Assembly: GCA_009594995.1 (NCBI GenBank)
Contig: VOPR01000026.1
Location: 1-43,294, forward strand
Source of the DNA: Nitrospira sp.
GTDB taxonomy: Bacteria; Nitrospirota; Nitrospiria; Nitrospirales; Nitrospiraceae
Reading direction: 5' to 3'
DNA: 43,294 nt
This document shows positions 25,215-33,570 of this stretch, in pieces. Position numbers and translations under genes: made by a program. A model generated the notes under the pieces. It searched no databases. It saw nothing but the letters and a program-made list of their open reading frames with translations, and was not told where the DNA came from. Each line of letters opens with the position of its first letter. The first letter of the stretch is position 1.

Positions 25215-26234
25215 TTATCGGACCGGCAAACCCAATCGCTGCCAACGGATGGTCAGTGATGGTCGATCTATAGAGAAGTATATGGATTCGGCTTTACCGA
25301 GGATCTTGTCTTTAGCGACATAGCCCCAGAATCTGCTATCCAGACTGCTTTCACGATTGTCACCGAGCACAAAGTATGAGTTGGGCGGAACGGTCGTGGC
25401 TCGCACATTGTCTCGCGGGTTGTCCGCCAGTATGTTTTTGTCGGTATGCTGAATGCACGTCTCGGGAAAAGGTGCACCATTCAAATAAATCGATTGATCA
25501 CGCACTTCCACGACATCACCAGGAATTCCGATGATTCGTTTCACGAAAAGTTTTGCTTCGTTCTCAGGAAATCTGAACACGACAACGTCACCACGTTGCG
25601 GCGTGGTATCCCAGTAAGCCCGCTTGTTGACAAGGATATGATCGCCCGGCACCAGAGTGGGGAGCATGGCTCCGCTTGGGATTTGAAAGCTTTGCGACCA
25701 AGATCGGGCCTCGGTTGTGAGGTCTTGACCCGCATCCTCCCAGAATGTCAAACGAGCGGCGTGCCATCTCGCTCTTTCTGGTGGATCCTTTGCCTCATCT
25801 TGGCTGTCGATGATCTGCTGCGCTTCACTCTTACTGAAGCAAGCTTCATAGTGTTCGGCCAAGCGGGTCTCCAAGAATCCTGGCGGCGCCAGATCGATTA
25901 GCATATGTTTCAACGCCTGCAGCATGGATCGCTTGATGCTTTCGAACTCGAACGCGGTCAACGTATTCGCGAGGCCCACTTTTGTTTGAAGCATCTGGCC
26001 GAGCTTGGCGACATCAAGCTGTTCGTCGAAAGCGTTCATCAACGCTCCATCCGCAATGTCGCGTCGTGCCAATTCGTGAAACACCGACGCGGAATGTTCC
26101 GGCATGGCAGTGACTGTATCCGTACGGCCGTATGCTTCCGACAGAAGCCCGATTCCGCCCAGCATCCACATCGTGAAAGCCAGTAGGATACCGGCGTTAC
26201 GGTGTCGCGCGAGTTTTGTGTAATCCCCGGACAT
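25215..26234 (-). CDS. lepB: Signal peptidase I with a large N-terminal extension
   Basis: A 339-residue protein. Residues 180-339 form a type I signal peptidase: catalytic Ser187 in IPSGAMLPTLVPGD, general base Lys232 in FVKRIIGIPGD, and the GDNRESSLDSRFWG box. One membrane helix lies at about 14-34. Between the helix and the catalytic domain are about 145 residues not found in ordinary SPase I, with a helical pattern (LAEHYEACFSKSEAQQII) that loosely resembles DUF2059. The fusion is the odd feature. The ATG at 26234 has GGGGA upstream. No export substrate is adjacent in an obvious operon. The role as the housekeeping or a specialised peptidase is unknown. Confidence 0.85.
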   Translation of the reverse strand: MSGDYTKLARHRNAGILLAFTMWMLGGIGLLSEAYGRTDTVTAMPEHSASVFHELARRDIADGALMNAFDEQLDVAKLGQMLQTKVGLANTLTAFEFESIKRSMLQALKHMLIDLAPPGFLETRLAEHYEACFSKSEAQQIIDSQDEAKDPPERARWHAARLTFWEDAGQDLTTEARSWSQSFQIPSGAMLPTLVPGDHILVNKRAYWDTTPQRGDVVVFRFPENEAKLFVKRIIGIPGDVVEVRDQSIYLNGAPFPETCIQHTDKNILADNPRDNVRATTVPPNSYFVLGDNRESSLDSRFWGYVAKDKILGKAESIYFSIDRPSLTIRWQRLGLPVR

Positions 26235-26515
26235 AGACAATGTCCCCTTGAGGTTTTGGGGGAAGTATTCGGTTTGGTGCGAGAGCCTCATAGCAGAGTT
26301 CACTCGCGAGCGGCTTTGAGAAAAGCCGGCAGTTTTCAAGTACGACCGAAATGTGCTTGAGAAGGATTATTCCGGTTTCACTATTTCTTCTCCTGTTGGA
26401 ATTTAATATGTACCCGATCGCCGCCGCAGAATACCCGTTTCCCGTCTTATAATCACCCGCGTTTTTACCGGCTAGAACGGCTGGTCAGTGCCTAAGGAAC
26501 TTCACCGCCTACATC
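26235..26515. other. Intergenic region with a short hairpin
   Basis: About 280 bp between the signal peptidase start and the end of the NP-repeat frame. It holds one perfect 7-bp hairpin at 26311-26328 (CGGCTTT-GAGA-AAAGCCG), followed by GCAGTTTTC on the plus strand. It is otherwise without a supported gene and is AT-richer than the neighbours. It probably contains the signal peptidase promoter. Confidence 0.4.
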
Positions 26516-26806
26516 CTATCTTCTATCCAACGGCGCAAAGGGCGTATTGGGATTGTATCTATTGATCGGGTTGAATCGGCTGATGGGATTGGCGGGGTTG
26601 TTGGGGTCCTACTGGTTCACAGGATTGAACGGATTGTCCGGACTGTAGGCATTGGCGGGATTCAACGGGTTGGCAGGTTGATACTGGTTGATGGGATTGA
26701 AAATTTTGAAGTCGCGTGGATACTTCTCGTCGAACCCCTGTTCTGCCCAGGCTGCTGAGGCCGACGCCAGAAGTATCAATATCGTCGGAAGCCTTGAGGC
26801 TCGCAT
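26516..26806 (-). pseudogene. NP-repeat secreted protein interrupted by an in-frame TAG
   Basis: Reading from ATG 26806 (GGGAGGG 8 bases upstream) gives a signal peptide (cleavage near AWA|EQG) and a repeat-rich tail. Repeats follow the pattern F-N-P-I/V-N-Q/R-Y-x-P-x-N-P: FNPINQYQPANPLNP, then FNPVNQ-stop-DPNNP, then FNPINRYNP. The TAG at 26609-26611 lies exactly where the repeat has Tyr (a TAC/TAT to TAG change). Beyond it the frame stays open for 30 codons to a TAG at 26516-26518. It may be a recent nonsense mutation, a sequencing error, or a genuine short protein ending at 26609. Function unknown. Confidence 0.65.
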
Positions 26807-26897
26807 CGCCATTCCCTCCCCTTCAGTCGGTCACCGCCTACTGTAGCCGCTGACTGTGACATCCGGGGGCACACAGCAGAGGTTTTTTGAGAAGCGG

Positions 26898-28427
26898 TCA
26901 GGCGCGGTTGACCTCGGCTGGCTGGGGGACGCCGGACGAATCCAGTTGGTAGGCGTAGGCCTCCTTCATCTGCACGTTGCCGCTGTCGGTGTACACGAAG
27001 AGACGGTGGCCGTCGGTGCGGGTTTTCACGAGGCCATAGGCGGTGCGACTGAAGCCGAAGAACGGCCCCCGCTTCTTGGCGGCTTTGTCGTCTTGCAGGC
27101 GGGAGGGGCCTTCGGTTTGGAAAAAGGCCACGAGTTCGGTAACGAAGATGAGCGGCTCCGGCACGCGCGACCATTTACCGAGCGCGCCCATGAGGGTGGC
27201 GCGCGGATGGATATACTCTTTGCGCGCATTTTCGTCCCCGCTCGACACCACGCTCACGATCGGCGACACGGTCTGAATGAATGCGCCGGAGAAATCGGCC
27301 GATCCGTGATGCGGGACCTTGAACACTTCCGATCGCAGGTTGAGAGTACCCTTGTTGTGTTCGCGCGCGAGGAAGCGGCTGGCTTCGTCGTTGAGATCGC
27401 CGGAGAACAGAAAGCTGAATCCGCCGTAGCTCAGTCGAAGGACGATCGAGTGGCCGTTGATGGTGTGGGAGGCGGAATGGCCGGTGAAGCCTTCGTCGCT
27501 GTCGTTCAACGAGTCATGTCCGATGCGTGGTCCCTTGGGCGGCTCACCCAGGAACCGTAGCGCGGGTTTTCCACCTACGTCTGTGGTCATGGGACCGAGC
27601 ACGTCCATGCGCAAGTCGCCGGTGTTGAAAAACCCAAAGGCCTGGTCGTCACCCAATTGCAGGCGCCGGAAGGTCAGGGCGTTCCGGCTGTTGTAGGTGG
27701 TGAGCGTTTGTTTCCACTCCTGAAACGGCTCGTTCATTTCGCTGTCCGCGACGGTGAGCAGATCCTCTTCCAGCCCGGTAATGAAGAGTTGTCCGTTGAC
27801 GGTTTTGGTGGCCCCCAGTTGCTTGATCTCGGGCACGTCCTTGTTGTTCATGCTGGTCGGACGTTTCACGATGCCGTTGTGATAGACGCGTTTGGGCCGC
27901 ATGAAGAGCCGCTTGCGTTTGACCTGGTTGGTTTCCGATTTGAGAATGTCGCTGAGGCCGGCGAAATGATCTGCATCCCCGTGCGTGACGACGATGCACT
28001 CGATGTCTTTGGGGTTCTGGGCGCTGGTGTCGCGAAACCGCCCGGCCAGATACCGCGCGAACATCTGGTTGTCGCCCCCGTCGATCAGGATGACTTTTCC
28101 ATCCGGCGTCTCGATCACCGAGCCGTCGCCTTGCTGCACGTCGACGAAGTTGACCTTCAAGACCCGATTGTCCGCGAGGGGTCTGACCAGATCGGCGACT
28201 TTGATACCGGAGGATTTGGTTGGTTCGATATATCCGGTGATGGATTCCGGGAGGATGCTGCCGTCTGGTTTCTGTCGAAAGACGGTGATGCCGACTTCGA
28301 GGTGGGTGCTGAGTTGTTTTAGGATGGTAACTTCGTCGCCCCAGGCGATGGTCCGGATAAATTTCTTCCGGCCCCGCTCTTCCCAGACATCCGCCAGATC
28401 GACATTGAGCACGGCTTGATCAGTCAT
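26898..28427 (-). CDS. ComEC-like metallo-beta-lactamase-fold protein, soluble
   Basis: A 509-residue protein. The first 85 or so residues look like a small SH3-like beta domain (WGDEVTILKQLSTHLEVG). The rest is a metallo-beta-lactamase fold of the ComEC/Rec2 C-terminal type: VNFVDVQQGDGSVIETPDGKVILIDGG (in parts VDVQQGDGSVI and VILIDGG), metal motif THGDADHFAG, FSGDLND and VPHHGSAD. It lacks the competence-domain membrane helices of ComEC and has no signal peptide. The activity could be nuclease or phosphodiesterase. AAGGGA lies 7 bases before the ATG. It is divergent from the cyclophilin gene. Similar stand-alone proteins occur in defence and signalling loci, but no such partners are seen here. 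Confidence 0.82.
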   Translation of the reverse strand: MTDQAVLNVDLADVWEERGRKKFIRTIAWGDEVTILKQLSTHLEVGITVFRQKPDGSILPESITGYIEPTKSSGIKVADLVRPLADNRVLKVNFVDVQQGDGSVIETPDGKVILIDGGDNQMFARYLAGRFRDTSAQNPKDIECIVVTHGDADHFAGLSDILKSETNQVKRKRLFMRPKRVYHNGIVKRPTSMNNKDVPEIKQLGATKTVNGQLFITGLEEDLLTVADSEMNEPFQEWKQTLTTYNSRNALTFRRLQLGDDQAFGFFNTGDLRMDVLGPMTTDVGGKPALRFLGEPPKGPRIGHDSLNDSDEGFTGHSASHTINGHSIVLRLSYGGFSFLFSGDLNDEASRFLAREHNKGTLNLRSEVFKVPHHGSADFSGAFIQTVSPIVSVVSSGDENARKEYIHPRATLMGALGKWSRVPEPLIFVTELVAFFQTEGPSRLQDDKAAKKRGPFFGFSRTAYGLVKTRTDGHRLFVYTDSGNVQMKEAYAYQLDSSGVPQPAEVNRA

Positions 28428-28597
28428 CGCATTTCCCTTTCAGGGCTGGACGGCCGTCTATTCCCTTAATCGTCACAATCCGACGAGCTCAGTCGTCCGT
28501 GGTCCACCGATTCCGGCACAGAATACGCCGTTCTTCTAAAGAAATCACGCGCGCCGCCCTCTTGCCGATGGAATCGCCGGCCTGTTACATTTGTGCC

Positions 28598-29119
28598 ATG
28601 ACCATGCAATTTCAGAAAAAAGATCCGCGTGCCACGATCTCCACTCCGTTCGGCGAAATCCGGATTCGCTTCTACCCGGACGATGCGCCGCGCCATGTGG
28701 AGAATTTCATCAACCTGGCGAAGATGGGCTTTTACGACGACACCACCTTTCATCGTGTGGTACCGGGCTTTATCATTCAAGGCGGCGACCCGCTGAGCAA
28801 AACGCCCGATCGCATGTCGCACGGCACGGGTGGTCCCGGCTATTTCCTCAATCCCGAAACGAACGACCGGCCCCATAAACGCGGCGCCATCTCCATGGCG
28901 AAGATGCCGCGCGACGGCAACAGCACCCGCGACTTCAACGACAACGGCTCGCAATTTTTTATCTCGCTGCAGGACAACGGCGGGCTGGATCGACGCTATT
29001 CGATCTTCGGCGAGATTATCCGCGGCATCGAAGTCATCGACATGATCGCAAAGATGCCCCGCGACGAACGCGACAATCCGCTGGAACCGATCCGCATGAA
29101 GGTGACGGTCAAGGAATAG
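28598..29119 (+). CDS. Cyclophilin-type peptidyl-prolyl isomerase
   Basis: A 173-residue cyclophilin that should catalyse cis-trans isomerisation of prolyl bonds. Core motifs are FHRVVPGFIIQGGDP (catalytic Arg), NGSQFFISL and FGEIIRGIEVID. There is no signal peptide, so the protein is cytoplasmic. I placed the start at ATG 28598 (ATG 28604 is an alternative); no clear ribosome site is visible. The region between this gene and the divergent ComEC-like gene (28428-28597) holds both promoters. Confidence 0.9.
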   Translation: MTMQFQKKDPRATISTPFGEIRIRFYPDDAPRHVENFINLAKMGFYDDTTFHRVVPGFIIQGGDPLSKTPDRMSHGTGGPGYFLNPETNDRPHKRGAISMAKMPRDGNSTRDFNDNGSQFFISLQDNGGLDRRYSIFGEIIRGIEVIDMIAKMPRDERDNPLEPIRMKVTVKE

Positions 29120-29181
29120 CCGTTCGTGGGCCCGCGAGTGAAACCCCGCGTCAACAAATCTCCAAACGGGTTTGATCCATT

Positions 29182-29592
29182 GTGACGTTACCCCTCCCTT
29201 TGCCCGGTCGGTTGCTAGTACACAGCTTTTGTCTCGGCCTGCTTCTGCTCGCCAGCGTCATGTCGGCCTGCGACGGTCATCGGCAACGCCTCATGACAGA
29301 GCAATATCCTTCTTATCCGGAGGGGGTGCGTTGGGCGATCGATAAAGGCAACATCCTTCGCGGCATGACGGAGGATCAAGTGTACCTCGCGATGGGTTCC
29401 CCCGTGTGTAAGAAGGACGTGACGGATGAGGGGCGTGTGGTGACGGTCTGGCTCTACCCGCCGATCGGACGCAATGCCTGTGTCACCAGCGCTTTTCGCG
29501 TGTATTTCGAACAGGGCGCCGTTACCACCTGGGATCGCTATACGACACCGACTAGATATACTGATCCGGCCGGCGGAGCCCCCGTCTACTAG
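29182..29592 (+). CDS. Small lipoprotein, BamE/SmpA-like
   Basis: A 136-residue protein with a hydrophobic N terminus and a cysteine in a lipobox-like context (SVMSAC). The middle has the pattern of BamE/SmpA/OmlA-type lipoproteins: a helix then GMTEDQVYLAMGSPV and VTVWLYP. Such proteins help fold outer-membrane proteins or are general envelope lipoproteins. The start is GTG 29182; there is no strong ribosome site, so a downstream start is possible. A degenerate dispersed repeat begins immediately after the stop. Confidence 0.72.
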   Translation: MTLPLPLPGRLLVHSFCLGLLLLASVMSACDGHRQRLMTEQYPSYPEGVRWAIDKGNILRGMTEDQVYLAMGSPVCKKDVTDEGRVVTVWLYPPIGRNACVTSAFRVYFEQGAVTTWDRYTTPTRYTDPAGGAPVY

Positions 29593-29800
29593 CAAGCTGC
29601 TCTCACAAAGTCCGCCCAGCGGCGTTCTCAGTCGCCGTGCTCCCTGCGACGTACAAGTATGAAAATGGGTCTACTGGTGGGGTTTATCCGTTCGCCAGGA
29701 ATATTTCACGCAGCGAACGGGTCAAACGAAGTTTGGTTTGTACCTCCTCAGTCGCCGTGCTCCCTGCGGCCTTGCTGGACGACCTTTCTGAACAGCCTGT
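29593..29800 (+). repeat. Degenerate dispersed repeat with an internal 22-bp direct repeat
   Basis: This 208-bp stretch has a left end (GCTGCTCTCACAAAGTCCGCC, degenerate) and a right end (CTGGACGACCTTTCTGAACA) that resemble the terminal inverted repeats of the copy at 30368-30495. An exact 22-bp repeat occurs at 29627-29648 and 29747-29768, 120 bp apart. It begins at the base after the lipoprotein stop. The open frame across it (29637-29936) has no family match or ribosome site and is not called as a gene. Confidence 0.6.
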
Positions 29801-29903
29801 AGTCTCTTCTGTAAAGCGTATTCCCCGAGTTTTCACGCCTGAATACTCTGTTCTGCTTCTAGGAGGTACGCAAAAATCCGTTCCCACTCATGCGGAAGTA
29901 TTT

Positions 29904-30272
29904 TTATGGGAGATCCAGATAGAAGGGGATCCCTAGCAGGTCGCGGGTGAGGACTATGAGGAATTCGAGAGCTAAAACAGTGGGTAGAACGAGTGCAGAG
30001 ACGAATAGCCAATGAAGTCCTTTGGTGTAGTAGCCAAACACAAAGGCAATGCTGCACCAGAAGCATGCAGTCGTGAAAGGTAAACCTAATAGAAGTAAGG
30101 CGCTGGACTGCCAAGCCAATCCTAGAAATAAAATGTTCGAGAAAAGTAGGGGTGGACGAAGATAGAAGACTATCCACGGTATGGCGGTGAAAAGGATGAA
30201 CAGGGCAATGAAGATCGCGATAGATCTTAGGAATCCACGAGTGGCTCGTTTGTCTTTTTCCTCAAGCGTCAT
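29904..30272 (-). CDS. Small integral membrane protein, lower GC
   Basis: A 122-residue protein with three to four hydrophobic helices (RSIAIFIALFILFTAIPWIVFYL is split: FIALFILFTAIPWIVF; SALLLLGLPFTTACF; LFVSALVLPTVLALEFLIVL). The N terminus is charged (MTLEEKDKRATR). No family is recognised. The GC content is clearly lower than that of neighbouring genes, and it lies between two dispersed repeats, suggesting acquisition by transfer. No convincing ribosome site is seen. Confidence 0.55.
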   Translation of the reverse strand: MTLEEKDKRATRGFLRSIAIFIALFILFTAIPWIVFYLRPPLLFSNILFLGLAWQSSALLLLGLPFTTACFWCSIAFVFGYYTKGLHWLFVSALVLPTVLALEFLIVLTRDLLGIPFYLDLP

Positions 30273-30367
30273 CGGGAAAGGAAATATGGGGTTTCGCCTG
30301 TGATTCGATCAACCATGCCTTAAGTTTAGCATGGCCTTCTGAATCCAAGGTCTTTGTGGTGGTGCGA

Positions 30368-30495
30368 GGCAGGTTGCTCAAAAAGCCGTCTGCCGAGGCC
30401 GCAGGCGGAGAGAAAACCGGAGGCGTAGCCTCTGGCTACGTTGAGGATTTTGTCGAGCTGAGAACGCAGGTGGCGGGCTTTTTCAGCAGCCTGCC
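30368..30495 (-). repeat. Dispersed repeat with 20-bp terminal inverted repeats
   Basis: This 128-bp element has ends at 30368-30387 and 30476-30495 that match as inverted repeats at 18 of 20 positions. Inside is a perfect hairpin, CGTAGCC-TCT-GGCTACG (30424-30440). It abuts the stop codon of the MEMO-family gene. Related copies are seen at 29593-29800, 36590-36645 and, weaker, at 31887-31911 and 41785-41857. It has the form of a MITE or a REP-like element, and could also act as a 3' RNA structure. Confidence 0.75.
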
Positions 30496-31758
30496 CTAGA
30501 AGAAGGCCATGCTGGCATAGGTCACCGTCGAATTATACTGATCCGTAATCCCACGGTCGTACCGCAACACCTGCCCCGTTTCCGCCTGAATCAAACGCAG
30601 CAGCGAGTAGATCGGCGAGAAGCCGGAAATACGGCGCTGATCGTTTTCCTTCTGAATGAACTTGGCGAATTCTTCCGGGTCGCGGTTCTCGACATGCTTG
30701 AGCATCTCGAGATCGGTCTGCATGCAGCGGTGGAACGAGAAATCCGTCGGCGGCGCCGAGTCGCCGTAGCGCATGCCTATGTGGGCCAGTTCGGCGCCTA
30801 CCACCACGCAGTAGGTCTTTCCGGTGGCGAGGAGAGCGTCCTTCAAGGCCTGAAGAAACGTCTCGACCTGCTGCCGGATCTGCGGATCGCGCACACTGTC
30901 CGCCGAAAACGACGTGAGGATCGGAACAATCGTATACGCCCGGTCCTGGCCGAGACTCTCCTGCAGGAACGGCAGCTGAAATTCCAATGCATGTTCATTG
31001 TGATGTGCCAATTCGTCGGTGAAGGCGGAAGGAATCTGCTCGCGCAGGCGATCGGTGACGCTGCGTTCGACCTTGACGAGCCCCAATGGTGTTTCGAAAT
31101 CTTTGTCCGTCACGGCTATCGGTTGTTCTAACCCTGAGTAGGCCGTGCCGATGAGTACGTACAGGTCCGGCTTCTGAGCCTCCTGGAGTTCCTTATAGGC
31201 CCAGGCATAAATCGGTCCGGCATGTTTCAGTTCGTAGGTGGGCGCGACGAGTCCCTTGATGAGTTTGCCCTTGTGTTCGGAGGCCTTGACCTCCGGCCCT
31301 TCCTTCGAGACGAAGAAGCCATTGATCTGTGCGCGAAGTTTGGCGGGGTCGGCTTCATAGCTGCGGCCGGCAAACTGCGACAGCCGGGAAGGCGCCTGCC
31401 GGTACGCGGTCAACGCCTGTTGCTTGGCCTGCTCGGTGCGCTCCCCTTCCAGGAACAATTTCGTGTCCAGATCCGCCAGCAATTGCTCGACCTTGTTCGG
31501 CATGAGGAACTCGCCGAAGCGCTTCAGGTAGATGGCGCCGATGTCCTGGACGCTATGTTCCCCGTCGAGGTGCTGCACGATGAAGAAATAATTCAGCGGC
31601 AGAACCAACCGTTCCTTGCTCAGGCCCGTGGGATCCCAGAGCACGATGAACTGCTCCTCCCCTTCCTTGATCGGCGAGAACTGGAGGTTGCGGAGCAGCG
31701 GATATTGCTTGGGATCTTTGGCGGTCATGGTCGGTGTTGATTCCATAATGAGGCGCAT
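30496..31758 (-). CDS. MEMO family (AmmeMemoRadiSam protein B-like)
   Basis: About 420 residues. The C-terminal part matches the MEMO fold: KHAGPIYAWAYKEL (His), HNEHALEFQLPFLQE (His) and VVVGAELAHIGMRYGD. The N-terminal 130 residues (VLPLNYFFIVQHLDGEHSVQDIG) look like a small winged or PqqD-like domain. MEMO proteins are mononuclear-metal enzymes or scaffolds; their bacterial substrate is unknown, and they usually accompany an AMMECR1 and a radical-SAM protein, absent here. The start is ATG 31758 (or 31746, 31728); no ribosome site is strong. It lies downstream of the MutL-type cluster, 205 bp away across a repeat end. Confidence 0.82.
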   Translation of the reverse strand: MRLIMESTPTMTAKDPKQYPLLRNLQFSPIKEGEEQFIVLWDPTGLSKERLVLPLNYFFIVQHLDGEHSVQDIGAIYLKRFGEFLMPNKVEQLLADLDTKLFLEGERTEQAKQQALTAYRQAPSRLSQFAGRSYEADPAKLRAQINGFFVSKEGPEVKASEHKGKLIKGLVAPTYELKHAGPIYAWAYKELQEAQKPDLYVLIGTAYSGLEQPIAVTDKDFETPLGLVKVERSVTDRLREQIPSAFTDELAHHNEHALEFQLPFLQESLGQDRAYTIVPILTSFSADSVRDPQIRQQVETFLQALKDALLATGKTYCVVVGAELAHIGMRYGDSAPPTDFSFHRCMQTDLEMLKHVENRDPEEFAKFIQKENDQRRISGFSPIYSLLRLIQAETGQVLRYDRGITDQYNSTVTYASMAFF

Positions 31759-31886
31759 TCTAACGGAGCAAACTTCTCGGGCGCAACAGCCTTAACAGGT
31801 CGCGGAAAAAGACTGCCGGCCGTGTATTGGCGTCATTCAATACCGCAACCTACCGCGGAGGGTTCGCTTCAGCGCCCATTCGCTGT

Positions 31887-31911
31887 GGCCTTGCCGGACG
31901 GGCTTTTTGAA
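31887..31911 (+). repeat. Fragment of the dispersed repeat (one end)
   Basis: The stretch GGCCTTGCCGGACGGGC and following TTTTTGAA resemble the ends of the copies at 29593-29800 (CCTTGCTGGACGACC) and 30368-30495. It is the only recognisable part in the 205-bp gap between the MEMO gene and the 251-residue membrane protein gene. Confidence 0.4.
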
Positions 31912-31963
31912 GATCCCGAAAACTCTGCGACAGAAGATGTCCGTGCCAGTAGAGAGTGTCGAG

Positions 31964-32719
31964 TTATTGGTTCGGCGGGTGCGTGCTGCCGCGACGGCTC
32001 AGGGCAATCAGTGTGGCGACGGTGAGCAGGAAGAGCCAGAGCGTGGGGCGACCGTAGGAGGCGTCGGAGAATTCGATCAGGTCGGTCAATCGCCCGATCA
32101 GGAGCGACATACGAGCCATGACGGTATAACCGAAGGCGGCGCCGAAGGAGATCATCAGGAACAAGATGCCGGCGCGCGCGACGGCCTTGCCCGGCCCGGA
32201 ATGTTCCACCGAGAAGAAGAAATAAAACAAGACCGAGACCACGCCGATCAGGATGATGATGCCGTTCAGATGGCTGGCAGGATTCAGCAGCGAATAGTCG
32301 AACGTAACTCCGCCGCCGGGAGCGACGCCCAGGAGCGGCCGAACCGTGTCTTCCATCTGTTTCAGGATAAATGACGAAATGGTGCGCGGAATGGCCAGCC
32401 CCGCCCCGACGCCGACGATGAATGCAAAGGCATACCGCGACAGCCAGGCGGCTTTCGGCACATAGCGCGTCAGCATGAGCATGCCGATGCCCACGGGAAT
32501 CAGCAGCGACCATTCCCCCTTCTCGAGGATGGGGCGCACGATGAGTGTCATCACCACCGTGTCATAGGTTTTGACAATGGTATACCCGAGCGACACGCCG
32601 ACGTAGAGATGTTCGGCGAGTTTGAACAGCGGGTTGTCCTCGTAGAGGAATGACAGGATGAAGAGGGTCAACCCCGTGGCAATCCAGGCGCCGAGTATGA
32701 CGGTAAATGAGAGATCCAT
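31964..32719 (-). CDS. Multi-pass membrane protein of the MutL-type cluster
   Basis: A 251-residue protein with about seven hydrophobic helices (FTVILGAWIATGLTLFILSF, LLIPVGIGMLMLTRY, IIILIGVVSVLFYFFF, LWLFLLTVATLIAL). No family is recognised and there is no charged catalytic motif. It starts 5 bp after the preceding cluster gene. It is the last gene of the tightly packed run and is probably the membrane anchor or channel component of the system. Confidence 0.75.
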   Translation of the reverse strand: MDLSFTVILGAWIATGLTLFILSFLYEDNPLFKLAEHLYVGVSLGYTIVKTYDTVVMTLIVRPILEKGEWSLLIPVGIGMLMLTRYVPKAAWLSRYAFAFIVGVGAGLAIPRTISSFILKQMEDTVRPLLGVAPGGGVTFDYSLLNPASHLNGIIILIGVVSVLFYFFFSVEHSGPGKAVARAGILFLMISFGAAFGYTVMARMSLLIGRLTDLIEFSDASYGRPTLWLFLLTVATLIALSRRGSTHPPNQ

Positions 32720-32724
32720 CGTGG

Positions 32725-33570
32725 CTACGATCCTAACCCGTCCTGCCGGCGCTGCTGCCGCCGCAGGGAGAAGTAAAAGATGTTACAGATGGCGACGAGC
32801 ACGATGATGGCCAGGTGGGTGGCCGATTGGGCATCCATGCCGGCGACCGCTTTTCCTTTTTGGCCGATCAGGGTCTCATATTCTGCCGCCCCGCGCAGGC
32901 CGCCGATCAAGCCGTTGATCTGGCCGCTGCGCAATAGCGGATAGAGGCCTGGCGCGATCACGCCTGTGCAGCCGCCGCCGAGTTCGAACTTGTATTTGTC
33001 TTTGCCGAAGACGTACCAGGCCTCGACGCCGGGGTTGCCCGCGCCCAGGCTGACGGCATAGGTCACGTCGCGCAGGTTCTGCACGCCGGCCAGAACCGGC
33101 AGGCCTTTGGTCGCCTTGCCGCCGTAGTCCGCCGGGAAGGCGTTGTAGAGATCCTGCCCCATGTTCAGGATGACAGCACTGCCGCCCGGGCTCCAGCCGA
33201 GGAACACGTAGTCCTTCCCGTTTTCCTTGCCCGCTTCCTTAGCTGTTTGCGAGAGGATTTGATCGGCCAGGCCGGTGCCGGACACCCAGAGCGTCATGCC
33301 CACGACCCGCAGATTCTTTTTGAAGGCGTGGCGCAGAATGGCGATGGCCTGCGGATAGAGCTCCGGTTTGGAGGCGGGATCAAAATCCAGCGACAAGAGA
33401 AACACCGATCCTTCGGGCAGGCCCTCGATGTAATCGTAGACGCCGCGCACTTCTGAAGAAATCTTGATCGGCAGGCCCACCGGGAACAGCAGCGGCAGCA
33501 GTGTGCAGAGGCCGATCACCAGAAAGATGATCCGCCGGTCGATACGCAACATGCGGTCGGCGAGACTCAT
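32725..33570 (-). CDS. Membrane-anchored exported protein of the MutL-type cluster
   Basis: A 281-residue protein with a membrane helix near each end (IIFLVIGLCTLLPLLFP at about 14-30; THLAIIVLVAICNIFYFSL near 255-270) and an alpha/beta domain of about 210 residues between. Notable stretches are GSVFLLSLDFDPASKPEL, LRVVGMTLWVSGTGLADQI, YVFLGWSPGGSAVILNMGQDL and FELGGGCTGVIAPG. No known enzyme motif is matched with certainty. GGAGG precedes the ATG. It overlaps the next upstream gene by 4 bp. A periplasmic or extracytoplasmic sensor or substrate-binding role is only a guess. Confidence 0.75.
   Translation of the reverse strand: MSLADRMLRIDRRIIFLVIGLCTLLPLLFPVGLPIKISSEVRGVYDYIEGLPEGSVFLLSLDFDPASKPELYPQAIAILRHAFKKNLRVVGMTLWVSGTGLADQILSQTAKEAGKENGKDYVFLGWSPGGSAVILNMGQDLYNAFPADYGGKATKGLPVLAGVQNLRDVTYAVSLGAGNPGVEAWYVFGKDKYKFELGGGCTGVIAPGLYPLLRSGQINGLIGGLRGAAEYETLIGQKGKAVAGMDAQSATHLAIIVLVAICNIFYFSLRRQQRRQDGLGS

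Noticed and set aside
29627..29768. Two exact 22-bp repeats as a CRISPR array
   Set aside because: There are only two units, the spacing is 98 bp, and no cas genes are near.
29637..29936. 99-codon frame across the dispersed repeat
   Set aside because: It is built from repeat sequence, with no ribosome site and no recognisable domain.
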